Shown piece after piece: positions 1 through 5,821 of a DNA stretch of 8,670 nt (position 1 is its first letter; the number at the start of each line of letters is the position of its first letter). The notes beneath the pieces are model-generated. The model worked only from the letters and a program-made list of their open reading frames with translations, did no database searches and was not told where the DNA came from. This DNA is from Euryarchaeota archaeon UBA39 (GTDB lineage Archaea; Thermoplasmatota; Poseidoniia; Poseidoniales; Thalassarchaeaceae). Position numbers and translations under genes: made by a program. Location: the NCBI GenBank assembly GCA_002503045.1, contig DAQW01000073.1:1-8670 (forward strand), written 5' to 3'.

Positions 1-2
1 AC

Positions 3-65
3 GTTCACACGCAGCTAGGTGAAGCAGAGTTTCCTCTTCACTATTTGGGAAAAGAAGACCTCTAA
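3..65 (+). CDS. Possible C-terminal tail of a plus-strand protein (5' partial)
   Basis: One plus-strand frame is open from the left edge to a TAA at 63-65 and would encode about 20 residues ending LGEAEFPLHYLGKEDL. The composition looks protein-like, but the stretch is too short to identify. The other two plus frames hit stops within the first 30 bases. A T-rich stretch (about 81-98) follows the stop and could serve as a termination region. If real, this gene converges on the minus-strand gene ending at 113. No family is recognised and the call rests only on the open frame. Confidence 0.3.
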   Translation, partial: VHTQLGEAEFPLHYLGKEDL

Positions 66-112
66 GGATGGTAGTTCCCTCTATTTTTATTACTCTAGGT
101 TGTCCACGCAAG

Positions 113-349
113 TTAATCACTCAATAAACCCAAAGCTGAGATTGTAGCCTCGATATCTGTATCATCTAAATTTGAAATTCGTTCTCTTAACGAATCATGT
201 TCTTCCTTTAATCTATTAAGTCTGTATTCTTTCAATACCGATTTTAGAAGATCATCAATACTTTTCACACCTTCCATTGCTCTCAATGAATTAAGGCGTC
301 TACGAACTTCAAATGAAACGGAAACCGATGTCATGTCTGGTGAACCCAT
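113..349 (-). CDS. Small ribbon-helix-helix-like DNA-binding protein next to ParA
   Basis: The product is 78 residues, or 73 if translation starts at Met6 (334). From Met6 it reads as a short beta-strand (TSVSVSF), a helix (EVRRRLNSLRAMEG), then SIDDLLKSVLKEYRLNRL and a long charged helix continuing to about residue 60. This strand-helix-helix order with a polar N-terminal strand is typical of ribbon-helix-helix (RHH/CopG/VapB-like) DNA-binding proteins, which act as dimers. It lies 75 bp downstream of the ParA ATPase on the same strand. In archaea and on plasmids that arrangement often marks the site-binding partner of ParA (SegB- or ParB-like); an antitoxin role is the alternative, but no toxin gene is adjacent. 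A run of eight T on the coding strand (355-362) lies just upstream of the first ATG and no Shine-Dalgarno is evident, so the start is uncertain. The fold call is from sequence pattern only. Confidence 0.65.
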   Translation of the reverse strand: MGSPDMTSVSVSFEVRRRLNSLRAMEGVKSIDDLLKSVLKEYRLNRLKEEHDSLRERISNLDDTDIEATISALGLLSD

Positions 350-424
350 GAAACAAAAAAAATCTTCACGAACATAGGTATGACGGTGAAAAAGGCCTAG
401 AAATGGCGTTCATTAAGAAATTAA

Positions 425-1411
425 TCATTCGCCGATATCATTCCAAATATGTTCGGGGTCACCTTGTTTTATTGCTTCCCTCCGTAGAACAGATTCTGGA
501 TTCACACCGAATTCTGCTCTTCTTTTCATAATTCGAAGATGAGATTCTTTTGCCAAAGCCCAGTATTGTTTACTTCCTTTGTTTCCTTTAGTGGGATTCT
601 TGAGCAATACTACAGGTGCTCCATCTTTAGGGGCCTCCGCAATCGCCATCAATCTTGGAATTACTGTTTGGAAAACATCTTCACCGAAATGCTTCCTTAC
701 TTCGGATTCTACAAATTGAGACAATTTTGAACGTGGAGTATACATTGTTACTGCTATTCCAAATAATTTCAAATGATTATTTACTCGTCTTTGAATTAAA
801 CGAATTGAGTTCATTAGTTGACTCATCCCTTCTAATGCGTAGTATTCTGCTTGTACTGGCACCAGAATCCAATTAGCTGCTGCTAATGCATTAATTGTAA
901 GCAAACCTAGTGATGGAGGAGTGTCGATGATTATGTGGTCGAAATCATCCATTACAGGTGCTAAAGCTTCTCTCAATCTTGTTTCTCGACCTAATTTTGT
1001 AGCTAGTTCAATTTCTGCTCCCGAGAGTCGAATGTTTGATGGGAGTAGATACAGGTTTTCCACTTTGAGTCTTTTTGGTATTCGTTGATCTTGATTCATA
1101 TTTTTGAATGATCTTTGCATTTCATCAGTTAATATATCAGGGCCGATTAAAAAATCATGAACATTCAGGTCTTCACCTGTAGGTTGCATTAGTAGTTCGT
1201 AAACCGTAGGTACATCGAGTCTTTTATCCACTCCAAAACTAGTGGATGCATTTCCTTGAGGGTCTAAATCAATGAGGAGAACCTTAGAGGGGGGAATTCC
1301 CAGTTTGGGATTTCCTTCTGCAAGAGATGTTGCTAAATTCACAGCAGTTGTTGTTTTTGCACACCCACCTTTCTGGTTGGTACAAGCTATGATGGTCTTG
1401 TAAGGGTCCAT
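425..1411 (-). CDS. parA: ParA/SegA-family DNA-partitioning ATPase
   Basis: This 328-residue P-loop ATPase belongs to the ParA/MinD class. The deviant Walker A is KGGCAKTT (residues 14-21), with signature lysine K14 and catalytic K19. The A' motif LLIDLDPQGN (45-54) and Walker B IIIDTPPSLG (160-169) follow, then the family stretch with VPVQAEYYALEGMSQL. Proteins of this class dimerise on ATP, bind DNA non-specifically and move chromosomes, plasmids or other cargo together with a small DNA-binding partner. The C-terminus continues about 40 residues past the usual core (charged, ending NDIGE). A Shine-Dalgarno GAGGTT (1418-1423) sits 6 nt before the ATG, supporting this start. It follows moxR by 69 bp and precedes the RHH-like gene, so a SegAB-like cassette is plausible. 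A chromosomal soj-like or MinD-like cargo-positioning role remains possible. Family call is sure; cargo unknown. Confidence 0.93.
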   Translation of the reverse strand: MDPYKTIIACTNQKGGCAKTTTAVNLATSLAEGNPKLGIPPSKVLLIDLDPQGNASTSFGVDKRLDVPTVYELLMQPTGEDLNVHDFLIGPDILTDEMQRSFKNMNQDQRIPKRLKVENLYLLPSNIRLSGAEIELATKLGRETRLREALAPVMDDFDHIIIDTPPSLGLLTINALAAANWILVPVQAEYYALEGMSQLMNSIRLIQRRVNNHLKLFGIAVTMYTPRSKLSQFVESEVRKHFGEDVFQTVIPRLMAIAEAPKDGAPVVLLKNPTKGNKGSKQYWALAKESHLRIMKRRAEFGVNPESVLRREAIKQGDPEHIWNDIGE

Positions 1412-1442
1412 GTCTTCAACCTCTTTGCAACATCCGTCCTAC

Positions 1443-1458
1443 ATCAGAGTTATCTGAT
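1443..1458. repeat. Perfect 6-bp inverted repeat upstream of parA
   Basis: ATCAGA - GTTA - TCTGAT forms a perfect inverted repeat between the moxR stop and the parA start, about 32 bp before the parA ATG. There is no T-run after it on the minus strand, so it does not look like an intrinsic terminator. An operator, for example for the RHH-like partner protein, is a reasonable but untested reading. Confidence 0.4.
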
Positions 1459-1480
1459 TTGGCCAGTATTTGTTAAGGAA

Positions 1481-2473
1481 TCATTGAATTACAGGCACTG
1501 GGACTTCATTCAAAATCTTCCTCATGATGTGCATTCCAGTAATTCCTCTAATCTTAGCTTCTGGTTTCAATACAATTCTATGGCTTACAACTTGTAATGC
1601 TACAGATTTAATATCATCTGGTATGACGTAATCTCTACCATCAATTGCTGCTGCCGCTCTACCAGTTTTGAATAAGGATTGACTTGCACGAGGGGAAGCT
1701 CCAGTAATTACTCTGTGATCTTCTCTAGATCTTTGGACGACTTCAACAATATACGAAAGAATTGCAGGATCAATATGTACTTCCTCTAGAGCCTTTTGCA
1801 TTGCAACTACTTTCTTAGGTGAAGTGATTTGTTCAACATCGTGATCGTCTTTTCCGCGCATCTTTCTTCTTGCTAAAATTGCTTTTTCTTCCTGTCGATT
1901 CGGATAACCCATACTCATCTTCATTAGAAAACGGTCCATTTGTGCTTCTGGAAGAGGATATGTTCCTTCTTGTTCGATAGGGTTCTGAGTGGCTAAAGTT
2001 ACGAATGGAGCAGGTAACTTGTGGGTAATTCCTTCGATAGTAACTTGCTTTTCTTCCATGGCTTCTAGTAATGCAGCCTGAGTTTTTGGTGGTGCACGGT
2101 TAATTTCATCTGCAAGTAGAAGATTTGCAAATAAAGGTCCAGGTCGTAATTTGAATTCACCTGCTTGTTGATCATACATATATGTCCCCATAATATCAGA
2201 GGGTAACAAATCAGGAGTAAACTGAACACGCTTGAATTTACATCCAAGAGAACGAGCGAAAGTGTTTGCTAACAATGTTTTTCCTAACCCTGGAAAATCT
2301 TCTAGAAGCATGTTTCCGTTTGATAGAATTCCAATCGTAACTCGTCGTAGATTTTCTTGCTTCCCAATAATTACTTTTGAGACTTCATTCATTAGTACAT
2401 TCGAAATGTCACTAACCACACGAACGACTTCTCGACCGCGACCCCCGCTTCCTCCAGAATACTCTGAGACCAT
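1481..2473 (-). CDS. moxR: MoxR-family AAA+ ATPase
   Basis: The product is 330 residues, the usual MoxR length. After a Gly/Ser-rich start (residues 6-12) come the MoxR leader KVIIGKQENLRRV (33-45), Walker A DFPGLGKT (59-66), the segment FTPDLLPSDIMGTYMY (85-100), Walker B LLLADE (118-123) followed by INRAPPKTQAALLEAM, sensor-1 region ATQNPIEQEGTYPLPEAQMD (161-180) and a C-terminal lid with SPRASQ. MoxR ATPases are chaperone-like AAA+ proteins that usually act with DUF58 and VWA-domain proteins in maturation or stress functions. Neither partner is adjacent: the neighbours are aIF5B upstream and ParA downstream. The ATG is preceded by GGGGTG (2479-2484) at 5 nt spacing, a fair Shine-Dalgarno. 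The substrate cannot be inferred from the window. Confidence 0.93.
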   Translation of the reverse strand: MVSEYSGGSGGRGREVVRVVSDISNVLMNEVSKVIIGKQENLRRVTIGILSNGNMLLEDFPGLGKTLLANTFARSLGCKFKRVQFTPDLLPSDIMGTYMYDQQAGEFKLRPGPLFANLLLADEINRAPPKTQAALLEAMEEKQVTIEGITHKLPAPFVTLATQNPIEQEGTYPLPEAQMDRFLMKMSMGYPNRQEEKAILARRKMRGKDDHDVEQITSPKKVVAMQKALEEVHIDPAILSYIVEVVQRSREDHRVITGASPRASQSLFKTGRAAAAIDGRDYVIPDDIKSVALQVVSHRIVLKPEAKIRGITGMHIMRKILNEVPVPVIQ

Positions 2474-2492
2474 CTTGGCACCCCTATAACAG

Positions 2493-2521
2493 AGAATGTG
2501 TCATTCTTGAACTACTTCAAG
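2493..2521. repeat. Two tandem inverted repeats in the moxR leader
   Basis: Two perfect 6-bp inverted repeats lie back to back: AGAATG-TGT-CATTCT (2493-2507) and CTTGAA-CTAC-TTCAAG (2506-2521). They fall between the candidate TATA element at 2540-2546 and the moxR start. They could be operator half-sites or leader hairpins; neither is followed by a T-tract typical of termination. Confidence 0.4.
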
Positions 2522-2539
2522 GTTAGTGGTTGTCGATTC

Positions 2540-2546
2540 GTATAGT
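2540..2546 (-). promoter_or_regulatory. Candidate TATA element for moxR
   Basis: ACTATAC on the minus strand lies about 67 bp upstream of the moxR ATG, just beyond the aIF5B stop. A start of transcription some 25 bp downstream would give a leader of about 40 nt containing both inverted repeats. The match to an archaeal TATA box is only fair. Confidence 0.3.
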
Positions 2547-2555
2547 ATCAATGAA

Positions 2556-4382
2556 TTATAGTCCCCATCTTGGTGTCTTAGGGTCTTTTCGATGCATTGC
2601 AACAATTTCATCTAGAATTTCCTTTTCCACCTCCGTAAGGCTTCTTTTCCTAAGGATTCTTACATGGGATTCAGGTACGTCGACTAGAAGTACATCCCCT
2701 TCGTTAATCTGTCTTCCAACTGTAACATGAGTCGCTTCTGAAGAGTCATCTCCTGGTTTTTTTACCGCTCCACTAATTCCAATAGCAACTTCATCTCCCT
2801 GTTTCGCATCTTTTTGACTATCTTGGCCTAAACGAATTGATTTTACTTGCCCTAATTGGATTCCATCTTTCATTAATCGTTGGCCAACATGTATTCTTCC
2901 TCCAAGAACGCGAACTCCTATCACTGCTGGTTTGGATGCTCTAAATGTATGATCGGGTAGGAACAGAAGACGTCCAGGGTAGACAACCATTTCCCTATCT
3001 GATTTTTCTTTTTGTTCTAAGACATCTTTCAACCAAATTTCATGTTTATCGATAATGTGGTAAATTATATCTCCAGTGATTAAATCTACTTCACACCCAG
3101 GATCTTCAAATTCTGCTGTGGCTTCTGGTAATGGTTTGGTATTGAATGCTAAAATTACACGTTCTTCTGGTTCTTTTCCAACTTCAGCAATTCGAATGTC
3201 TTTACGGGTGATTTTTCCTACACTTGCAGATCGGATAGAGATTTTTCTCTCACCTAACTCAAAAGCTAAGGCTTCTAGTCCACCTAAAGTATCAGATTTA
3301 ATGCAAACTCCATTATCTTGTAATTCCATTGTCAAGGAAGACTCCTCTTTCGCTTTCATCCATGCAATTTCTTCTTCTTCATCAGTCTTTACAACATGTA
3401 GCGTTGTTCCTGCTAACACATCATCTAGGCCAATTGCACTGATTTTCACTCCTGCTGCGGCATGAACTTGATTCACAGGATCCCAACGATCACCAGCATC
3501 TCTCATTTCACTCATACCTCTAGGAGAAAACATCCCTCGAACTTTTGATTTCTTAGGTCCATTTTCGCTTGCTACGATTATTTCATCACCTTTGCTAATA
3601 GATCCCTTAGAGAGAATAATATCAAGGGTTTTTCCAAGACCTCTTTCTTCTTTTACTTCTAGAACAGTAGCAGTACCCATTCCCTCCACATCAGTCAATT
3701 GATTTTCCAAATATCGTTCTGCCAGACCAATTACAACTGCCAATAAGTCTTGAACACCTTCTCCTTCTTTAGCAGAACATGGAACCATTGCAATAGTATT
3801 GGTAAAATCTTTGATACGATCATATCTTTCAGCATTGAATCCTGATTCTCCCAATTCTCCAACTAGTTTCCAATGCTTTTCTTCAAGATATCCAATGGTA
3901 TCTTTTGATTGTTTTTTGAATGATATTGCCATAGAACGTCCATTTTCAGCATTCCATCCATATAACCTATCGACCTTGTTAAGTGCAATTACAAAGGGAG
4001 TTTTAGCTTCTCTGAGGATTCGGATTGATTCCAATGTTTGAGGTTTACATCCATCCATGACGTCAATAACCAATATTGCAATATCTGCTAATGCACCCCC
4101 TCTACTTCTTAGACTAGTGAAGGAATGATGGCCGGGCGTATCAATAAACAGTAAACCCGGAGAAAGGAATTCTTTGCCACCTAATAGCGGCCCGCAAAAT
4201 GAGTTGAGAATATCTGCTGGAACTTCAGTTGCTCCAATATGTTGGGTAATACCTCCAGCTTCCCTAGCCATTACTGAACCCTGACTTCGAGATCCGAGAT
4301 TTCTAATATGATCTAATAATGATGTTTTTCCATGATCGACATGGCCTAGAACAGCTACAATAGGTTGGCGCCGTCCATCCAA
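2556..4382 (-). CDS. infB: Archaeal translation initiation factor IF-2 / aIF5B (TTG start)
   Basis: This 608-residue translational GTPase promotes initiator-tRNA positioning and ribosomal subunit joining. GTPase motifs run in order: G1 GHVDHGKT (13-20), G2 around GGITQHIGA (43-51), G3 DTPGHHSF (81-88), G4 NKVD (135-138) and G5 SAKEGEG (203-209). Domain II, the alpha/beta domain III and a C-terminal beta-barrel follow (HTFRASKPAVIGVRVLGGRI), the archaeal short form with no bacterial N-terminal extension and no intein. Upstream, the frame is closed by a TAA at 4416-4418, and the only start-like codon before G1 is TTG at 4382. GTGAT (4386-4390) lies 3 nt before it and another (4395-4399) 12 nt before it. 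Three ATGs at 4396, 4387 and 4378 are in a different frame that stops at 4355. The gene follows ndk by 13 nt, consistent with coupled translation. The identity is certain, the start is not. Confidence 0.96.
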   Translation of the reverse strand: MDGRRQPIVAVLGHVDHGKTSLLDHIRNLGSRSQGSVMAREAGGITQHIGATEVPADILNSFCGPLLGGKEFLSPGLLFIDTPGHHSFTSLRSRGGALADIAILVIDVMDGCKPQTLESIRILREAKTPFVIALNKVDRLYGWNAENGRSMAISFKKQSKDTIGYLEEKHWKLVGELGESGFNAERYDRIKDFTNTIAMVPCSAKEGEGVQDLLAVVIGLAERYLENQLTDVEGMGTATVLEVKEERGLGKTLDIILSKGSISKGDEIIVASENGPKKSKVRGMFSPRGMSEMRDAGDRWDPVNQVHAAAGVKISAIGLDDVLAGTTLHVVKTDEEEEIAWMKAKEESSLTMELQDNGVCIKSDTLGGLEALAFELGERKISIRSASVGKITRKDIRIAEVGKEPEERVILAFNTKPLPEATAEFEDPGCEVDLITGDIIYHIIDKHEIWLKDVLEQKEKSDREMVVYPGRLLFLPDHTFRASKPAVIGVRVLGGRIHVGQRLMKDGIQLGQVKSIRLGQDSQKDAKQGDEVAIGISGAVKKPGDDSSEATHVTVGRQINEGDVLLVDVPESHVRILRKRSLTEVEKEILDEIVAMHRKDPKTPRWGL

Positions 4383-4395
4383 TCCATCACGTCCA

Positions 4396-4851
4396 TCACT
4401 CGTAAATCCATGTGGTTAAATCTCGATTCCATTGCATAGTTCCTTCAGGAAACCAAAGAGATAACTCTGAAGATGCAGTTTCTTCTCCATCACTTCCGTG
4501 AATTAGATTAAACCCAATATCCATTCCAAAGTCTCCTCTAATTGTACCAGGTGATGCATCACGGCCGTTTGTAGCTCCAATAATGAGTCTTGCAACTGAG
4601 ATTGCATCTTGGCCATACCATGCCATTGCAACTACTGGCCCAGAAGTAATGAATCCAATCAGACCATTATAGAAAGGGCGTTCTTTGTGAACAGCATAAT
4701 GTTCTTCAGCTATTTCTTCTGAAGGAACCATGCTTCTAAGTCCAACTAACTTCAATCCTTTTCGTTCAAATCTACTGATTATTTCACCAACAAGACCGCG
4801 TTGTACGCCGTCTGGCTTCACCATCACGAATGTAGTCTGCCAATCACTCAT
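4396..4851 (-). CDS. ndk: Nucleoside diphosphate kinase
   Basis: The product is 151 residues, the standard NDK length. NDK transfers the gamma-phosphate from ATP to other (d)NDPs through a phosphohistidine. Visible family elements are FVMVKPDGVQRGLVGEI (8-24) with K12, HYAVHKERPFYNGLIGFITS (51-70), GPVVAMAWYG (71-80), the GATNGRDASPGTIRGDFG region (92-109) and the active-site NLIHGSD with catalytic H118 (115-121). It lies 58 bp after rpl24e and 13 nt before aIF5B, the usual archaeal gene order, so it is probably co-transcribed with the ribosomal genes. No strong Shine-Dalgarno precedes the ATG, where the leader is GC-rich (CCGCGGGCC). Confidence 0.97.
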   Translation of the reverse strand: MSDWQTTFVMVKPDGVQRGLVGEIISRFERKGLKLVGLRSMVPSEEIAEEHYAVHKERPFYNGLIGFITSGPVVAMAWYGQDAISVARLIIGATNGRDASPGTIRGDFGMDIGFNLIHGSDGEETASSELSLWFPEGTMQWNRDLTTWIYE

Positions 4852-4909
4852 GGCCCGCGGACCTACTAGTTGTATTTCAACCGAACCTTAAGACGGGAAC
4901 AGTCTGAAA

Positions 4910-5101
4910 CTACTTGATTCCGCCTTTAACGTAAAATCTCGTCCATTTTACTCGACGAGGATTTCGTTTAGTTTTGAGGTGGTTTTTTCTGGATTTACTA
5001 TCTTTGAACCATAGGACTGATCCATCTCGTTTTACGAACATCATTCCAGTTCCTGGTTCAATTTTGTCTCCAGAGAAACTACAGATACGTTCTTCAGGCA
5101 T
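4910..5101 (-). CDS. rpl24e: Ribosomal protein L24e, zinc-site-depleted form
   Basis: The product is 63 residues if started at the ATG at 5101. That start gives the typical MPEERICSF N-terminus and has the Shine-Dalgarno GAGGTGG (5107-5113) 5 nt upstream. An ATG at 5122 would overlap rps28e by 11 nt and is less likely. L24e is a large-subunit protein. EPGTGMMFVKRDGSVLWF (15-32) and KNHLKTKRNPRRVKWT (39-54) match the family strongly. The L24e zinc ribbon normally has CxxC and CxxxC pairs. Here only C7 remains; the other ligand positions read S10, K33 and S37 (CSFSG and FKDSKS). Zinc binding in the usual way is therefore not expected, although the fold residues are kept. It sits between rps28e and ndk in the conserved operon. 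Confidence 0.93.
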   Translation of the reverse strand: MPEERICSFSGDKIEPGTGMMFVKRDGSVLWFKDSKSRKNHLKTKRNPRRVKWTRFYVKGGIK

Positions 5102-5106
5102 TTTTT

Positions 5107-5113
5107 CCACCTC
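5107..5113 (-). promoter_or_regulatory. Shine-Dalgarno of rpl24e, overlapping the rps28e stop
   Basis: GAGGTGG on the minus strand is 5 nt before the ATG at 5101 and shares bases with the TGA of rps28e (5112-5114). It decides the L24e start and implies translational coupling. Confidence 0.75.
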
Positions 5114-5330
5114 AACGAGCATTCAGTCTCTTCGCTTCACGGCCGGTATCCCGAAGCATTAGAACATCTCCAACACGAATAGGGCCCAGAACATTCCGAG
5201 TAATGATTCTACCAATATCTCTAGGGTTAGGAGCATCATTAACTCGTACTTTGACTTGAGTTGCTTCTCCTCTCATTCCAGTACGGCCGACGATCTCAAC
5301 GACTTCGGCAGGCCATGCTTCAACTGACAT
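5112..5330 (-). CDS. rps28e: Ribosomal protein S28e
   Basis: The product is 72 residues, the usual length for this small OB-fold protein of the archaeal/eukaryotic small subunit, near the mRNA exit/E-site region. Recognisable features are AEVVEIVGRTGMRGEATQV (8-26), RNVLGPIRVGDVLMLRDTGREA and the basic tail KRLNAR. The start is supported by a strong Shine-Dalgarno AAGGAGA (5338-5344) 7 nt before the ATG, abutting the L7Ae stop. The gene sits in the conserved order rpl7ae - rps28e - rpl24e. No oddities seen. Confidence 0.96.
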   Translation of the reverse strand: MSVEAWPAEVVEIVGRTGMRGEATQVKVRVNDAPNPRDIGRIITRNVLGPIRVGDVLMLRDTGREAKRLNAR

Positions 5331-5337
5331 TGTATCG

Positions 5338-5344
5338 TCTCCTT
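5338..5344 (-). promoter_or_regulatory. Shine-Dalgarno of rps28e, at the rpl7ae stop
   Basis: AAGGAGA on the minus strand overlaps the last base of the rpl7ae TGA (5344-5346) and is 7 nt before the rps28e ATG, so the two genes are likely translationally coupled. Confidence 0.7.
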
Positions 5345-5724
5345 CACTTAGCCAATCCTATGGCCTGTTCCTTGACGGATTCAAATCGGTCGTTTGCATC
5401 TCTTCCTACTTCCAAGATTGCTATTGCAGCAGTTTTCGTACCACGAGACATTCCAGCATACTCTGCCAGATATTCTTGATTATCTACATAGATGAACGGG
5501 ATATTCTTCTCCCTACAAATCATAGGAATATGTGCTAGAAGTTCAGGAGGATTAACATCTTCTGCCATGATTACCATCACTGCTGTCTGACGTTCAGCGC
5601 ATTTTGTGACTTCATTTGCACCCTTCTTTACTGTTCCATGACCGTCTTTTCCTACGAGCTTAACTAGCTCGAAAACACTGTCCTTAATGTCTTGTGGGGT
5701 TTCAAATGCGACGTGTACACTCAT
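5344..5724 (-). CDS. rpl7ae: Ribosomal protein L7Ae (kink-turn RNA-binding protein)
   Basis: The product is 126 residues from the ATG at 5724. It binds kink-turn RNAs; in archaea it serves the large subunit, box C/D and H/ACA guide RNPs and RNase P. The family signature is seen as TVKKGANEVTKCAER (31-45), MAEDVNPPELLAHIP (53-67) and IPFIYVDNQEYLAEYAG (75-91). The frame is open upstream to an ATG at 5778. The start at 5724 is preferred for three reasons: GAGGAGAT (5729-5736) lies 4 nt before it, the homologous N-terminus begins there, and the only good TATA box (5767-5773) lies between the two candidates. It is the first gene of the L7Ae - S28e - L24e - NDK - aIF5B run. Confidence 0.96.
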   Translation of the reverse strand: MSVHVAFETPQDIKDSVFELVKLVGKDGHGTVKKGANEVTKCAERQTAVMVIMAEDVNPPELLAHIPMICREKNIPFIYVDNQEYLAEYAGMSRGTKTAAIAILEVGRDANDRFESVKEQAIGLAK

Positions 5725-5728
5725 TGGT

Positions 5729-5736
5729 ATCTCCTC
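5729..5736 (-). promoter_or_regulatory. Shine-Dalgarno of rpl7ae
   Basis: GAGGAGAT on the minus strand is 4 nt before the ATG at 5724. No comparable site precedes the longer candidate start at 5778, so this site decides the start. Confidence 0.75.
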
Positions 5737-5766
5737 ATGTAGCATTCGCTGCGGAGTAAGGACGCG

Positions 5767-5773
5767 ATATAAA
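5767..5773 (-). promoter_or_regulatory. TATA box of the L7Ae-aIF5B operon
   Basis: TTTATAT on the minus strand, in the 85-bp gap after prs, is 42 bp upstream of the rpl7ae ATG. A transcription start about 25 bp downstream (near 5742) gives a short leader that just holds the Shine-Dalgarno. This is the clearest archaeal promoter element in the window. Confidence 0.55.
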
Positions 5774-5805
5774 CGCATTGGATATTCTCAATACTTGATA
5801 ATTTG

Positions 5806-5821
5806 AAAATCAATTGATTTT
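5806..5821. repeat. 16-bp perfect palindrome at the prs stop / upstream of the L7Ae promoter
   Basis: AAAATCAATTGATTTT is self-complementary and contains the prs TGA (5810-5812). It lies about 33 bp upstream of the L7Ae TATA box. It shares CAATTG and GAAAATCA with the sites in the AT-rich region 7615-7855. It could be a protein-binding site or a chance AT-rich palindrome; with no loop it is unlikely to be a hairpin terminator. Confidence 0.45.

Noticed and set aside
113..349. Toxin-antitoxin pair (RHH protein as antitoxin)
   Set aside because: No toxin-sized frame (PIN, RelE or similar) lies beside it; the adjacent same-strand gene is ParA.
539..876. Plus-strand open frames opposite parA
   Set aside because: They lie antisense within a gene with full ParA motifs and encode no recognisable protein.
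2065..2489. Extra minus- and plus-strand frames within moxR
   Set aside because: Shadow frames of the conserved AAA+ gene, with no start context of their own.
3695..3706. CAATTGATTTTC inside aIF5B, resembling the intergenic motif
   Set aside because: It encodes conserved-gene residues and lacks the symmetric extension; a chance match in AT-rich coding DNA is enough to explain it.
2530..4041. Plus-strand open frames opposite aIF5B, including one of 129 codons (3076-3465)
   Set aside because: Antisense to an intact, well-conserved gene. The low-complexity Ser-rich translation is typical of a shadow frame.
4891..4905. AGAC...GTCT inverted repeat between rpl24e and ndk
   Set aside because: Only a 4-bp stem with a 7-nt loop and no T-tract; expected by chance.
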